A DNA stretch of 64,000 nt from Chloroflexota bacterium (GCA_019873645.1 JAIOAX010000003.1:182876-246875); one strand, 5' to 3'. Positions 1-8,691 are shown, counted from the stretch's first letter. The notes: generated from the letters alone by a model not told the origin. A program made the numbers and translations.

Positions 1-853
1 AGGCCAAAACGCCGTGATAGGGTAGATAGCCCTGCTGCGGTTGGTCAGGAATGGGTTCCCAGGTTTGTCCGGCGTCGGTGCTGCGATAGAGGGCCGTCTG
101 GGTATCCGCCACGCCTACGTAGATGGTCGGCGTGGGCGCACCAGCGTTGCCGCTGGCCTTGTCAAAAACGACCCACACCACGCCGATCAAGTCGCCTTCA
201 TAATCGCCGGTGCCCGGTGCGTAATTGCCTGCCGCCGTGAAGCTTTCGACCTTCGACCAGGTCGCGCCGTAGTCCGTGCTGCGCCACAGGCCGTTGCCGC
301 TGCGTGTGCCCAGGTAGAGGATGTTGTGGCTGTTGGGATCAATCGCCAGACGTTCACCCATCGCCCGACCGGGCATGTTGCCGCCGCCCTTGAAAGGCAA
401 TTCGGTAATTGCCCAGGTTGCGCCGCGATCAGCGGAACGCAAAATCGCGGCGTTGCCGGGGTCCCAACTGTTCGTGTAAGTGCCGACAAACGCATACACG
501 CGATCCGGCTCCACCGGGTCGGTCGCCAGGCTGTCCACCCCGGTCCAGCCCCAGTGATCCCAACCGATCCAATCCAACAAGGGAATCCAGCGATTGGTCG
601 TCGTATCCAGACGATAGACCCCGCCGATGTCGGTGCGCGCGTAGACCAGGCCCGGCTCGCCGGTGTTGAAGATGATGCCCGGCACAAACCCGCCGCCCAC
701 GATCTCCACATTCTTCCAGATGTACGGTTCCGCGGGCGCAGCGAGCGTCCGCGCCTGGGCGACGATGCTGTGCACCGGCGTCCGCCAGACGCCCGGCAAC
801 GCCAGCACGGCCCCGGCAATCAACAAGAGTCTGACCAGCTTGCCCATCTTCAT
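1..853 (-). CDS. Glycoside hydrolase family 74 (xyloglucanase-like), 5' part only
   Basis: Open reading frame of 284 codons that runs off the left edge of the window, so the C-terminus is missing. The start is an ATG at 853 preceded by AGGAGG (861-866). A signal peptide is visible (MKMGKLVRLLLIAGAVLAL..., cleavage probably near residues 30-40), so the enzyme is exported. The mature part begins with the GH74 hallmark block: WKNVEIVGGGFVPGI, then YARTDIGGVYRLD, DHWGWTGVDSLA and Asp-box repeats (SADRGATW, STDYGATW, STDAGQTW) of a seven-bladed propeller. GH74 enzymes cut the beta-1,4-glucan backbone of xyloglucan. This fits the pentose uptake and oxidation genes further right. A conserved Asp sits in the TDIGG block; the second catalytic Asp would lie beyond the edge. 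Family assignment is secure; endo or exo mode cannot be judged. Confidence 0.93.
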   Translation of the reverse strand, partial: MKMGKLVRLLLIAGAVLALPGVWRTPVHSIVAQARTLAAPAEPYIWKNVEIVGGGFVPGIIFNTGEPGLVYARTDIGGVYRLDTTTNRWIPLLDWIGWDHWGWTGVDSLATDPVEPDRVYAFVGTYTNSWDPGNAAILRSADRGATWAITELPFKGGGNMPGRAMGERLAIDPNSHNILYLGTRSGNGLWRSTDYGATWSKVESFTAAGNYAPGTGDYEGDLIGVVWVVFDKASGNAGAPTPTIYVGVADTQTALYRSTDAGQTWEPIPDQPQQGYLPYHGVLA

Positions 854-880
854 ACCCCAACCTCCTCAAAAACGGTTTAA

Positions 881-922
881 TAGTCGTTAGTCAAATAGTC
901 CTGTAGTCGTTAGTCGAATGGT
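881..922. repeat. Degenerate heptamer spacer repeat (tagtcgt type)
   Basis: The 12-mer tagtcgttagtc occurs at 881-892 and 904-915 with related tagtc words between. It lies just upstream of the ribosome binding site of the GH74 gene (minus strand). One of many 7-bp-period spacer repeats in the window. Confidence 0.7.
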
Positions 923-978
923 CTTACCGTCCAATGATATAAGGAAACTTGTACCACGTCAAGCATGACTTCAAAATC

Positions 979-1007
979 TTGACAAATCGCTTCATCGTTC
1001 ATACAAT
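979..1007 (+). promoter_or_regulatory. Sigma70-type promoter for fdrA
   Basis: TTGACA at 979-984 and TACAAT at 1002-1007 with a 17-bp spacer. It points into the 180-base leader of the gene starting at 1193. The rest of 854-1192 holds spacer repeats at both ends and a possible leader hairpin; no gene was seen. Confidence 0.65.
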
Positions 1008-1072
1008 GAGAGTGCTTCTTCACACTTCACACTCACAATTCTGCACCGGTTAGTTAGGCTCAAATTCTGAGA

Positions 1073-1097
1073 GGGGTCCTCATAGGACAAGCCCCCC
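1073..1097 (+). other. Possible leader hairpin upstream of fdrA
   Basis: In the transcribed leader, GTCCT (1076-1080) and AGGAC (1084-1088) pair around a CAT loop. Flanking GGG and CCC runs can extend the stem. There is no T tract after it and it matches no riboswitch consensus I know, so it is recorded only as a local structure. Confidence 0.25.
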
Positions 1098-1119
1098 ACG
1101 AGGACGAACATAACTATCC

Positions 1120-1171
1120 GACTACCAGACTAAAGACTAAACGACTACCAGACTAAACAACTACCAGACTA
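1120..1171. repeat. Spacer repeat gactaccagactaaa, three copies
   Basis: Units at 1120-1134, 1143-1157 and 1159-1171, ending 6 bases before the AAAGGAGG (1177-1184) of the next gene. Same word family (gacta) as the repeat upstream of the divergent GH74 gene. Confidence 0.75.
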
Positions 1172-1192
1172 TCTTCAAAGGAGGTCTCACGG

Positions 1193-2752
1193 ATGATCCA
1201 AACCCTTATCAAAAGCGGTGAATATTACGATTCGATCACCTTATTACAAGTCGCCCAGGGGCTTTCCAGGCTGGCGGGCGTAGAAGACGCCGCCGTAGTG
1301 ATGGGCACGCCTGCCAACAAGGGCATCCTTAGGGACGCCGGGCTGTTGACGCCGGAAGCCGAGGCTGCCTTCGCCGACGATCTCATCATCGCGGTACGGG
1401 TGGCGGATGGAGGCAACGTGGATATAGCCGCGCGCGTCGGTGAATTGCTCGCGGCATCGCGCATGGCCAAAGCTGCAAGCGGTACCGTGCCGGCGCCCAA
1501 GACGGTTTCCGCCGCCGTACAACAGCTCGCCGGTGCGAACATCGCGCTGGTCTCCGTGGCCGGGCGGTATGCGGCCGGCGTCGCCCGCGAGGCGCTCGAA
1601 CAGGGACTCCACGTGTTCCTCTTCAGCGATAACGTCAGCGTGGAGGACGAAATCGCGCTGAAAACGTTGGGGCGCGAGAAAGGGTTGTTGGTGATGGGGC
1701 CGGACGCCGGCACCGCCATCATCAACGGCGTGGCATTGGGATTTGCCAATGCTGTCATTCCCGGACCGGTGGGGGTTGTAGCCGCCGCCGGCACAGGTCT
1801 GCAAGCCGTCACCAGCTACCTCACGCGGATGGGTGTGGGCATCACACAAGGCATCGGCACGGGCGGGCGCGATCTCTCGGAAGCCGTCGGCGGCATCATG
1901 ATGCTCGAAGGGCTAAAGGCGCTCCAGGCCGACCCGGCAACCAAGGTGCTGCTTCTCGTGTCCAAGCCACCGGCACCCACTGTAGCCGAGAAAGTGTTAG
2001 AACAACTGAAAGTCAGCAGTAAGCCCGCCGTCGTGTGCTTTCTGGGCGGTAAAGCGAAAGTCATCCGCGAGGCCGGCGGCATCCCGGCAGAGACGCTCGA
2101 AGAGGCGGCGTATCTCGCCGCCGCCCTGGCGCGCGGCGAATCGCCAGAGGCGGCGCTGGAACACCTGCACGCGCAACACCAGGAGCTGAAAAAGCTGGCG
2201 AAAAAACTTGTCGGGCGTTTGCAAATGCAGCAAAACTACTTTCGTGGACTGTTCAGCGGTGGCACGTTTTGCTACGAGAGCCAGCTCATCCTCAATGAGA
2301 TGCTGGGCAAAGGCGCGGTACTTTCCAACGCGCCGGTGAAGAAAAAGCACAAACTGGAGGATGCGAATAAAAGTGTCGGCCACACCGCCGTTGACCTGGG
2401 CGAGGACGAATTCACCGTCGGGCGGCTGCACCCGATGCTCGATCCCACGCTACGCAACCGCCGCATCCTCCATGAGGCACAGGATCCCGAGACCGCCATC
2501 ATCTTCCTGGACATCGTGCTCGGTTACGGCGTCCATCCCGACCCGGCCGGCGCGGCCGCCGAAGCCATCCGCGAAGCGCAGGCGCAGCTCGCCAGCGAAG
2601 GCCGCGAGGTGCTGTTCATCGCCTCGGTGTGCGGCACAGACGGCGACCCGCAGAACGCCAAAATTCAAGAAGAAAAACTTCGTGAGGCGGGCGTCATTGT
2701 GCTAGAGTCTAATGCTGCTGCTACCCGGTTAGCTGGCTACATTTTGAGTTAA
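1193..2752 (+). CDS. fdrA: FdrA family protein (AllF-like oxamate carbamoyltransferase subunit)
   Basis: 519 residues, slightly shorter than E. coli FdrA (about 555). The start is fixed by AAAGGAGG at 1177-1184. The protein has the succinyl-CoA synthetase-like build of the family: an N-terminal regulatory-looking region, a Rossmann CoA-binding-type domain in the middle (VVAAAGTGLQAV, GIGTGGRDLSEAVGG at about residues 200-230) and a C-terminal ligase-like domain (GYGVHPDPAGAAAEAI, VCGTDGDPQN). In E. coli the fdrA, ylbE and ylbF products (AllF, AllG, AllH) together form oxamate carbamoyltransferase, which makes carbamoyl phosphate from oxalurate during anaerobic allantoin use. A YlbE homologue lies 760 bases downstream but a toxin-antitoxin pair separates them. 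No AllH-like or carbamate kinase gene is in the window, so the substrate here is uncertain. Confidence 0.88.
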   Translation: MIQTLIKSGEYYDSITLLQVAQGLSRLAGVEDAAVVMGTPANKGILRDAGLLTPEAEAAFADDLIIAVRVADGGNVDIAARVGELLAASRMAKAASGTVPAPKTVSAAVQQLAGANIALVSVAGRYAAGVAREALEQGLHVFLFSDNVSVEDEIALKTLGREKGLLVMGPDAGTAIINGVALGFANAVIPGPVGVVAAAGTGLQAVTSYLTRMGVGITQGIGTGGRDLSEAVGGIMMLEGLKALQADPATKVLLLVSKPPAPTVAEKVLEQLKVSSKPAVVCFLGGKAKVIREAGGIPAETLEEAAYLAAALARGESPEAALEHLHAQHQELKKLAKKLVGRLQMQQNYFRGLFSGGTFCYESQLILNEMLGKGAVLSNAPVKKKHKLEDANKSVGHTAVDLGEDEFTVGRLHPMLDPTLRNRRILHEAQDPETAIIFLDIVLGYGVHPDPAGAAAEAIREAQAQLASEGREVLFIASVCGTDGDPQNAKIQEEKLREAGVIVLESNAAATRLAGYILS

Positions 2753-2766
2753 TAAGGGAGTGCATT

Positions 2767-3102
2767 ATGCCGGAAGATATCCCAACCCAAACGACATCAA
2801 GTATTGGTCTTGCGTCGCGCTATCTTGACGCCATCCAAGAGATTATCGCCCGGTTCTTCAACGATACCTCATGTATCGTGTATCTTTTCGGTTCGCGCGC
2901 CAGAGGAACGCACACGCCAACCTCGGATGTGGATATTGCCGTTGCAGCATCGGAAGACATCGGTGGGAAACTCGGCGCTTTGCGCGAGGCACTGGAGCTT
3001 TCTATGGTCCCATTTTTCGTTGATGTGGTGGACCTTAGTCAAACAACCCCTACATTCGTAGAAAATGTGCAAAGTGAAGGTGTCGTGATATGGAGAAATT
3101 GA
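2767..3102 (+). CDS. mntA: MNT-domain nucleotidyltransferase, MntA-type antitoxin
   Basis: 111 residues, a minimal nucleotidyltransferase domain. The diagnostic GSx10DxD motif is intact (G42-S43 to D54-x-D56, in YLFGSRARG...SDVDIAV), and D86 in FFVDVVDL is the likely third metal-binding acidic residue. In characterised MntA/HepT pairs this enzyme transfers AMP onto a tyrosine of the HEPN toxin and so silences it. It begins 14 bases after fdrA stops and its last 13 bases overlap the HEPN gene, the usual translationally coupled arrangement. G+C is visibly lower than in fdrA and ylbE, which suggests the pair is an insert in that operon. Confidence 0.88.
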   Translation: MPEDIPTQTTSSIGLASRYLDAIQEIIARFFNDTSCIVYLFGSRARGTHTPTSDVDIAVAASEDIGGKLGALREALELSMVPFFVDVVDLSQTTPTFVENVQSEGVVIWRN

Positions 3103-3503
3103 GCACGGCTACTCAATTGGCCCAAAGAGCCTTATGGACCCTAGAAGAAATCTTGCATTTGCCATTTAATACCATCGTGCGGGATGCAGCTATACAACGC
3201 TTCGAATATACGTTTGAAGCCGTCTGGAAACTGCTCAAAATTTACCTGGAATCTCAAGAAGGAATCGTCTGTACTTCTCCCAAAAGCTGTTTTCGGCATG
3301 CCTTGCGCGCCGGGTTGCTGTCTCTCGAACACACCGAAACGTGTTTAATGATGACCGATGACCGCAATCTGACCTCCCATACCTACATCGAAGCCGTTGC
3401 ACAAACGATTTACCAGAAACTCCCTACTTATTACCAGGTGATGCAGGAGCTGTTCGGCAAAATTCAGCATCCTGACAATGCGACAACCACACAATCGAAC
3501 TAA
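3090..3503 (+). CDS. hepT: HEPN-domain RNase toxin, HepT type
   Basis: 137 residues, all-helical HEPN fold of the nucleotidyltransferase-substrate-binding (HI0074) type. The RX4HXY motif is complete: R92-NLTS-H97-T-Y99. R and H form the RNase site in HEPN proteins, and the Tyr is the residue AMPylated by MntA in the characterised system. The ATG overlaps the end of the MNT gene by 13 bases. The gene ends 11 bases before ylbE, so the TA pair is transcribed with fdrA and ylbE. No mutation of key residues is seen, so the toxin should be functional. Confidence 0.87.
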   Translation: MEKLSTATQLAQRALWTLEEILHLPFNTIVRDAAIQRFEYTFEAVWKLLKIYLESQEGIVCTSPKSCFRHALRAGLLSLEHTETCLMMTDDRNLTSHTYIEAVAQTIYQKLPTYYQVMQELFGKIQHPDNATTTQSN

Positions 3504-3514
3504 GGAGAAAGATC

Positions 3515-4903
3515 ATGGCCATTCAAGACCTGTTCGGTCAACCGCTTAAAGCAATCAACGTCGGGTTGCAAGGGTTCGCGGATAGTTTACATACATTAGG
3601 GGTGGAAGTCATTCACGTAGACTGGCATCCGCCGTTGGAAGGCTATGCCCCCATCACCCACACCCGAGACGGCGTAGATATTGACGCCGCCAACGCCGCG
3701 GCCGTAGCGCGCATCCGCAGCGGACGTCCCTTGCTCGTGGGGATGGGCGTCGCCCGCGAGGTGATCCCCGGTTTTGGAGAACGTATGCTTCTGCACGCCG
3801 GGCCGCCCATCACCTGGGAGCGCATGTGCGGGCCGATGCGCGGGGCAATCATCGGCGCCGCCGTCTACGAAGGCTGGGCGGCCTCTTACGAGGAAGCGGC
3901 CGAGATGGCCGCCGCCGGCGAATTTACGTTTGCGCCGTGCCACCACTATCACGCCGTCGGGCCGATGGCGGGGATTGTTTCCCCTTCAATGCCGGTGTTC
4001 ATCGTGCAGAACGAGACATTCGGGAATACCACCTACAGCACCCAAAACGAGGGCCTGGGACGGGTGCTGCGCTACGGCGCTTACGGCGATGAGGTGTTGG
4101 CGCGCCTCAAGTGGATGGAGACCACACTCTACCCCGCGCTCAAGGCCGCCCTCAAGGCCACCGGCCCGATTGACCTGCGCAGCCTCATCGCGCAGGCGCT
4201 GCACATGGGCGACGAAGGCCACAACCGCAACCGCGCGGCGACTTCGCTGCTCATCCGCCAGCTCGCCCCCGCGCTGATCGAGACCGCGACGAAGAAAGTG
4301 GCCGTTGAAGTGCTCAAATTCATTGATGGCAACGACCATTTCTTCCTCAACCTCTCGATGGCGGCGGTGAAAGCGATGCTGGAACCGGCGGAAGGAATCG
4401 CAGGCAGCACCATCGTCACGGTGATGGCACGCAACGGCACGGATTTCGGCATTCGTGTGGCGGGGATGCCGGAGCAGTGGTTCACCGCACCTGCGCCGAT
4501 TGTGCAAGGTTTATGGCTGCCGGGCTTTTCGGAGAAGGACGCCAACCCCGACATCGGCGATTCGGCGATCACCGAGACGGGTGGCATCGGCGGCTTTGCG
4601 ATGGCGGCAGCGCCGGCGATTGTGCGTTTTGTCGGCGGGACATCGGCGCTGGCCTTGCAGGTGACGCAGGAAATGTATCAGATCACGGCTGGCGAACACG
4701 AATTCTTCACCGTGCCGGCACTCAACTTCCGAGGGACGCCGCTGGGGATTGACGTGCGCAAAGTGATGGCGACAGGCATCCTGCCGTTCATCAACACCGG
4801 CGTCGCCCATAAGGAGCCGGGCGTGGGGATGGTCGGCGCCGGGCTGGTGCGCGCGCCGCGGCAGTGCTTTGAGGCGGCGTTTAAGCGGATTGGTGATTGG
4901 TAA
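3515..4903 (+). CDS. ylbE: DUF1116 family protein (YlbE/AllG-like oxamate carbamoyltransferase subunit)
   Basis: 462 residues, near the length of E. coli YlbE/AllG. The start is supported by AAGGAG 8 bases upstream. Family-typical stretches include WHPPLEGY near residue 40, HHYHAVGPMAGI in the middle, MGDEGHNRN at about 230 and the C-terminal DVRKVMATGILPFINTG. In E. coli AllG acts with FdrA (AllF) and AllH in oxamate carbamoyltransferase. The two genes would form one operon here were it not for the MntA/HepT insertion. The last codons (Gly-Asp-Trp-stop) are themselves the first unit of the spacer repeat that follows, so the extreme C-terminus may have been rewritten by the repeat. Confidence 0.85.
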   Translation: MAIQDLFGQPLKAINVGLQGFADSLHTLGVEVIHVDWHPPLEGYAPITHTRDGVDIDAANAAAVARIRSGRPLLVGMGVAREVIPGFGERMLLHAGPPITWERMCGPMRGAIIGAAVYEGWAASYEEAAEMAAAGEFTFAPCHHYHAVGPMAGIVSPSMPVFIVQNETFGNTTYSTQNEGLGRVLRYGAYGDEVLARLKWMETTLYPALKAALKATGPIDLRSLIAQALHMGDEGHNRNRAATSLLIRQLAPALIETATKKVAVEVLKFIDGNDHFFLNLSMAAVKAMLEPAEGIAGSTIVTVMARNGTDFGIRVAGMPEQWFTAPAPIVQGLWLPGFSEKDANPDIGDSAITETGGIGGFAMAAAPAIVRFVGGTSALALQVTQEMYQITAGEHEFFTVPALNFRGTPLGIDVRKVMATGILPFINTGVAHKEPGVGMVGAGLVRAPRQCFEAAFKRIGDW

Positions 4904-4932
4904 CTGGTGATTGGCAACTGGTGATTGGTAAA
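4891..4932 (+). repeat. 14-bp (2 x 7) tandem repeat spanning the ylbE stop codon
   Basis: tggtgattggtaac at 4891-4904, tggtgattggcaac at 4905-4918 and tggtgattggtaaa at 4919-4932. The first unit contains the end of ylbE including its TAA; the last unit abuts the AAGGAGGG of the next gene. Confidence 0.85.
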
Positions 4933-4946
4933 TAAGGAGGGAACCA

Positions 4947-7900
4947 ATGGGCAAAAAACATTTGTGGATTGTGTGTGTCTTGATGCCGATTTTTGGGTTA
5001 CTGGGTTTGTGCGCCGGGTCTGGAGGCTCACAAACAACCGCCGCCGCCTCTCCTCCGCTCTCCATCTCCCCCACTCTCCCCCTCTCCCTCTCGCCCTCGC
5101 CCCCCACCACCACCGTTAAGCTCATTTTTATTCATCACTCCACCGGTGGCAACTGGCTGGCCGATCCCAACAACGATCAATCTTATGGCGGCCTGGGTAT
5201 CGCCCTGAGGGATAATAATTATTTCGTCAGCGCCACCAACTATGGCTGGGGGCCAACCTGGCCGGATCAGGGACAACCCATTGGCAGCTTTACCGACATC
5301 ATTCACTGGCCGGTGTGGTTCACCGGCCAATACAGCAGCACCATCCTGGCCGCGCTGTACACTGAAAACAACCGGAATATTTGCAACCCATCGTCGCCAT
5401 CTGACGACTGCTTTGGCGACTGGTCGCGCCTATCCACCAACCCCGGCGGCGAGAACGAGATCATTATGTTCAAATCGTGCTTCCCCAACTCGGACCTGTA
5501 TGGCAATCCCAACGATCCGCCGCTTGCCGAACCAGATGACTCGTTCACTGTAGCCAACGCCAAAGCCGTTTACATCAAGCTCCTGACCTACTTTGCCAGC
5601 CGTCAGGACAAGCTGTTCATCGTCATCACCGCGCCGCCCTTGCAAGAAAGCGAGACCGCGCCCGAGCGTGCCGCCAACGCCCGTGCGTTCAACAACTGGC
5701 TGGTGAACGATTGGCTGGACGGCTATCCTCACAGCAACGTGGCCGTTTTTGACTATTATAACGTTCTGACCAGCAACGGCGGCGACGCCAACACCAACGA
5801 CATTGGCGCGGAAACCGGCAATCATCATCGCTGGCGGAACGGCGCTGTGCAGCATATCCAGACGGTAGCCAACAACTATGCCGCCTATCCGAGCGGCGAC
5901 AGTCACCCCACCACCGCCGGTCACCAAAAAGCCACCGCCGAATTCGTGTCGCTGCTCAACGTTTACTACAACCGCTGGCGGGGCGGCGGAACGCCTTGCA
6001 CCGCACTGACCGGCGTGACCATCAGCGGCCCGACGAGCGGTTACACGAATACGCAGTATGCCTTCACCGCTGCGCCGACGCCCGCCAATGCCACCACACC
6101 CATCACCTACACCTGGTCGCCTGCGCCGGATTCCGGGCAGGGGACGGCGACCGCGCGCTACACCTGGCAGACGGTCGAGACGAAGGCCATCACCGTCACC
6201 GCGCAGAACTGCGGTGGGAGCGCTGTGGATACGCACACCGTCACCATTGCACCACGCCCGGTGCTCTCGCGTTTCATCTACCTGTCACTTGTCTTGCGCA
6301 ACCATACTTCCGCGCCCCCAACATGTGCTGTCCCACTAACCGGCGTGACCATCAGCGGCCCGACGAGCGGTTACACGAACACACAGTACACCTTCACCGC
6401 CGCGCCGACGCCCGCTAATGCCACCCTGCCCATTGCCTACACCTGGTCACCCGCGCCGCAGAGCGGGCAGAACACCGCCAGCGCGACATACCAATGGGAC
6501 ACTACTGGCAGTAAGACAATCAACGTGACGGCGAGCAACTGTTCCGGCGCGCACACGGCGAACGATGACCATACCATCACCATCCAGGGACAACTGCCGC
6601 TGCTCGGCGGCACGCTCATCTACCCCACCGACTTCATCTACCTGGGCGCGTTCCGTCTGCCCGATCAATCTTCGGGTGGAATTTCGTGGAGCTATGGCGG
6701 CGCAGGGATGACGTACTATCCCAACGGCGACCCCGGCAATACCGACGCCTATCCAGGGTCGTTGTTCAGCATTAGCGACTATCCCGATCATAATTACGTC
6801 TCCGAATTCAGTATCCCCGTCCCCGTGATCTCGACAAACAAGAACCTTGCCGATTTGCCGACGGCGACAACCTTACAGCCCTTTGCCGACATTTCCGGCG
6901 GACGGCAGATTCCCGGCCTGGAGAATAGCTTGACGGTCGGGGATGTCCAGTATTATCCACGTCAGGGCGCGCAGACCAGCGATAAGCTCTATTGGGTGAT
7001 GTTCGAGTACTACATGCCGGAGGATGAAATCGGGCACGGCTGGAGTGAACTGAACCTGGCGTCGCCACAGGCGCAGGGCGCATGGCGGCTGGGCAACTTC
7101 CCAACCTCTGCCACAAACAAATACCTGTTTGAAATCCCCACCGCTTGGGCCGACGCCTACACGCCAGGGCGTTACTTGGCTGCCGGCCGCAATCGTGTCC
7201 CTAATGACGGTTCGTGGGGGCCGGCGTTGTATGCCTTTGGCCCATGGAACGACGGCAACCCACCCACCAACGGCAGCAGTGTGGCGGCCACGCAGATGCT
7301 CTACTATCCTTTCGACTATGATAACTATACCGTTGACCATATCGTGCGTGACTTCAGCCACGCGGACGAGTGGCAAGACGGTGCATGGTTGACGGTGGGG
7401 GAGCGCAACGGTGTGGTCTTTGCCGGCATGAAGTCATTGCGCCGGGAATACGAGTTGGAATACTACGGGGATTACAATGTGGACGGCTGTGGCTACAAAG
7501 GCTGGCATGCCGAGCCGTACTATGCGGCGTTTTTGTTCTACGATCCGGCGCTGTTGGCGGCATCGGTGCAGGGCGAGATCGAGCCGTATGAGATCCAGCC
7601 CTACGCGATGCTCAACGTGGAGGATTACATGTTCCAGCAGGGGTGTCGCCGCCAGACGCTCGGCGGCGTGGGCTATGACCGTGCGCATGGGTTAGTGTAT
7701 GTCCTGGAAAAGGAAGTGATGGCAGACGGGGCGAAGCCCATCGTCCACGTTTTCCAGGTCTCCGCCACGCCACAGGCGGCAGACCTCACACCGCCGACCG
7801 CGCCGACGAATGTGCAAGCTACGCCGACATCCACCCAGGTTAATCTCAGTTGGAACGCAGCCACAGACAACGCACACCTGGCCGGCTACATCATCTACCG

Positions 7901-8636
7901 CTTCGGTGAACCCATCGCTACCACGCCCGCGACGACCTATAGCGATGACAAGGTCAATCCGGGGACGACGTACACCTATACCGTTGTCGCCTGGGACGCC
8001 AGCAACAACCTCAGTGCCCCGGCCAACGTCGTTGGCACCACCCCTGCCGGCGCCGACAATCGCATGCCCATCATCTACAACCTCAAGTACAGCGGCCTTA
8101 ACGCCACCGGTATCACCATTCGCTGGCGCACCGATGAGCCGGCCACGACGGTCTTGACCTATGAAGTAGCCTACTCCGGGGATATGCAAGTTTATCGAAA
8201 CACGACGCCAACCCGCCAGCACGCCGTTGTACTGACCGGCCTGACACCGGAAACCAACTATTTTGTCTGGGAAGTGGTCAGTGCGGATGCCGCCGGGCAC
8301 ACCAACATCTTCCACGTCGAAAACTGGGACTTTAACACCTCCCCGACAGGGACGTCGTTGAACTTCCGCCCGATTCTGAACGGCATCGGCTCACGGCGCG
8401 TTGCCGTCGGCGACCCGGTCACTTTCACGCTCGAAGCGTTCGACCGCGACAGCGACGATACCTTGACCTTCAGCGCGGCGGGCTTGCCGTCTGGCGCAAC
8501 CTTCAATCCGGCCACGCGGCGCTTCAGTTGGACGCCATCCACCATCGGGACATACCACATCACCTTCACCGTCAGTGACGGGGATCAAACGGATAGCGAA
8601 CGCGTGACAATTTTTGTGACGGTGGATGAGCGGTAA
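4947..8636 (+). CDS. Large secreted SGNH-hydrolase-like multidomain protein
   Basis: 1229 residues, start after AAGGAGGG. Signal peptide at 1-25, then a low-complexity Pro/Ser linker. Residues about 55-345 form an SGNH-hydrolase-like domain: FIHHSTGGNWL carries the candidate Ser block, and SGDSHPTTAGH carries the candidate Asp-His block. Two Ig/PKD-like repeats follow at about 350-435 and 461-550, nearly identical in DNA. Between them lies FIYLSLVLRNH, which resembles the C-terminal motif of Chloroflexi secreted proteins. About 553-945 is a large unrecognised domain beginning GGTLIYPTDFIYLGAF. It is followed by fibronectin III-like domains near 950-1035 and 1040-1115 and a putative Ig (He_PIG) domain at 1138-1229. 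A paralogue of the first domain lies at 9924. The likely role is extracellular polysaccharide ester hydrolysis, inferred only from fold and neighbours. Confidence 0.72.
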   Translation: MGKKHLWIVCVLMPIFGLLGLCAGSGGSQTTAAASPPLSISPTLPLSLSPSPPTTTVKLIFIHHSTGGNWLADPNNDQSYGGLGIALRDNNYFVSATNYGWGPTWPDQGQPIGSFTDIIHWPVWFTGQYSSTILAALYTENNRNICNPSSPSDDCFGDWSRLSTNPGGENEIIMFKSCFPNSDLYGNPNDPPLAEPDDSFTVANAKAVYIKLLTYFASRQDKLFIVITAPPLQESETAPERAANARAFNNWLVNDWLDGYPHSNVAVFDYYNVLTSNGGDANTNDIGAETGNHHRWRNGAVQHIQTVANNYAAYPSGDSHPTTAGHQKATAEFVSLLNVYYNRWRGGGTPCTALTGVTISGPTSGYTNTQYAFTAAPTPANATTPITYTWSPAPDSGQGTATARYTWQTVETKAITVTAQNCGGSAVDTHTVTIAPRPVLSRFIYLSLVLRNHTSAPPTCAVPLTGVTISGPTSGYTNTQYTFTAAPTPANATLPIAYTWSPAPQSGQNTASATYQWDTTGSKTINVTASNCSGAHTANDDHTITIQGQLPLLGGTLIYPTDFIYLGAFRLPDQSSGGISWSYGGAGMTYYPNGDPGNTDAYPGSLFSISDYPDHNYVSEFSIPVPVISTNKNLADLPTATTLQPFADISGGRQIPGLENSLTVGDVQYYPRQGAQTSDKLYWVMFEYYMPEDEIGHGWSELNLASPQAQGAWRLGNFPTSATNKYLFEIPTAWADAYTPGRYLAAGRNRVPNDGSWGPALYAFGPWNDGNPPTNGSSVAATQMLYYPFDYDNYTVDHIVRDFSHADEWQDGAWLTVGERNGVVFAGMKSLRREYELEYYGDYNVDGCGYKGWHAEPYYAAFLFYDPALLAASVQGEIEPYEIQPYAMLNVEDYMFQQGCRRQTLGGVGYDRAHGLVYVLEKEVMADGAKPIVHVFQVSATPQAADLTPPTAPTNVQATPTSTQVNLSWNAATDNAHLAGYIIYRFGEPIATTPATTYSDDKVNPGTTYTYTVVAWDASNNLSAPANVVGTTPAGADNRMPIIYNLKYSGLNATGITIRWRTDEPATTVLTYEVAYSGDMQVYRNTTPTRQHAVVLTGLTPETNYFVWEVVSADAAGHTNIFHVENWDFNTSPTGTSLNFRPILNGIGSRRVAVGDPVTFTLEAFDRDSDDTLTFSAAGLPSGATFNPATRRFSWTPSTIGTYHITFTVSDGDQTDSERVTIFVTVDER
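6006..6458 (+). repeat. Internal 330-bp-period duplication in the SGNH protein gene
   Basis: About 120 bases starting at 6006 (coding LTGVTISGPTSGYTNTQY) recur at 6336 with few differences, mostly at third codon positions. The high DNA identity points to a recent duplication of one Ig/PKD-like domain. Confidence 0.8.
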
Positions 8637-8637
8637 C

Positions 8638-8679
8638 AACCAGACCGGCCAGGCTTTGAAAGGCCTGACCGGTCTGGTT
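8638..8679. terminator. Palindromic element (accagaccgg...ccggtctggt) after the SGNH gene
   Basis: 17-18-bp arms with one mismatch around a short loop (aaccagaccggccaggc / ggcctgaccggtctggtt). It lies directly after the stop at 8636 and ends against the AAGGAG of the next gene. It belongs to the family of cctgacagg palindromes seen at 32461, 36579 and 54736. With no T run it may act as an attenuator or mRNA stabiliser rather than a strict terminator. Confidence 0.6.
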
Positions 8680-8691
8680 AAGGAGACAATG

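Noticed and set aside
41..880. Plus-strand frame of 279 codons at the left edge
   Set aside because: Opposite the GH74 gene, whose Asp boxes and signal peptide are unmistakable on the minus strand.
1020..1110. Guanidine-type riboswitch upstream of fdrA
   Set aside because: ggacaag and ggacgaa pieces recall guanidine riboswitches, but the order of conserved blocks does not match any class I could recall. Only a short hairpin is supported.
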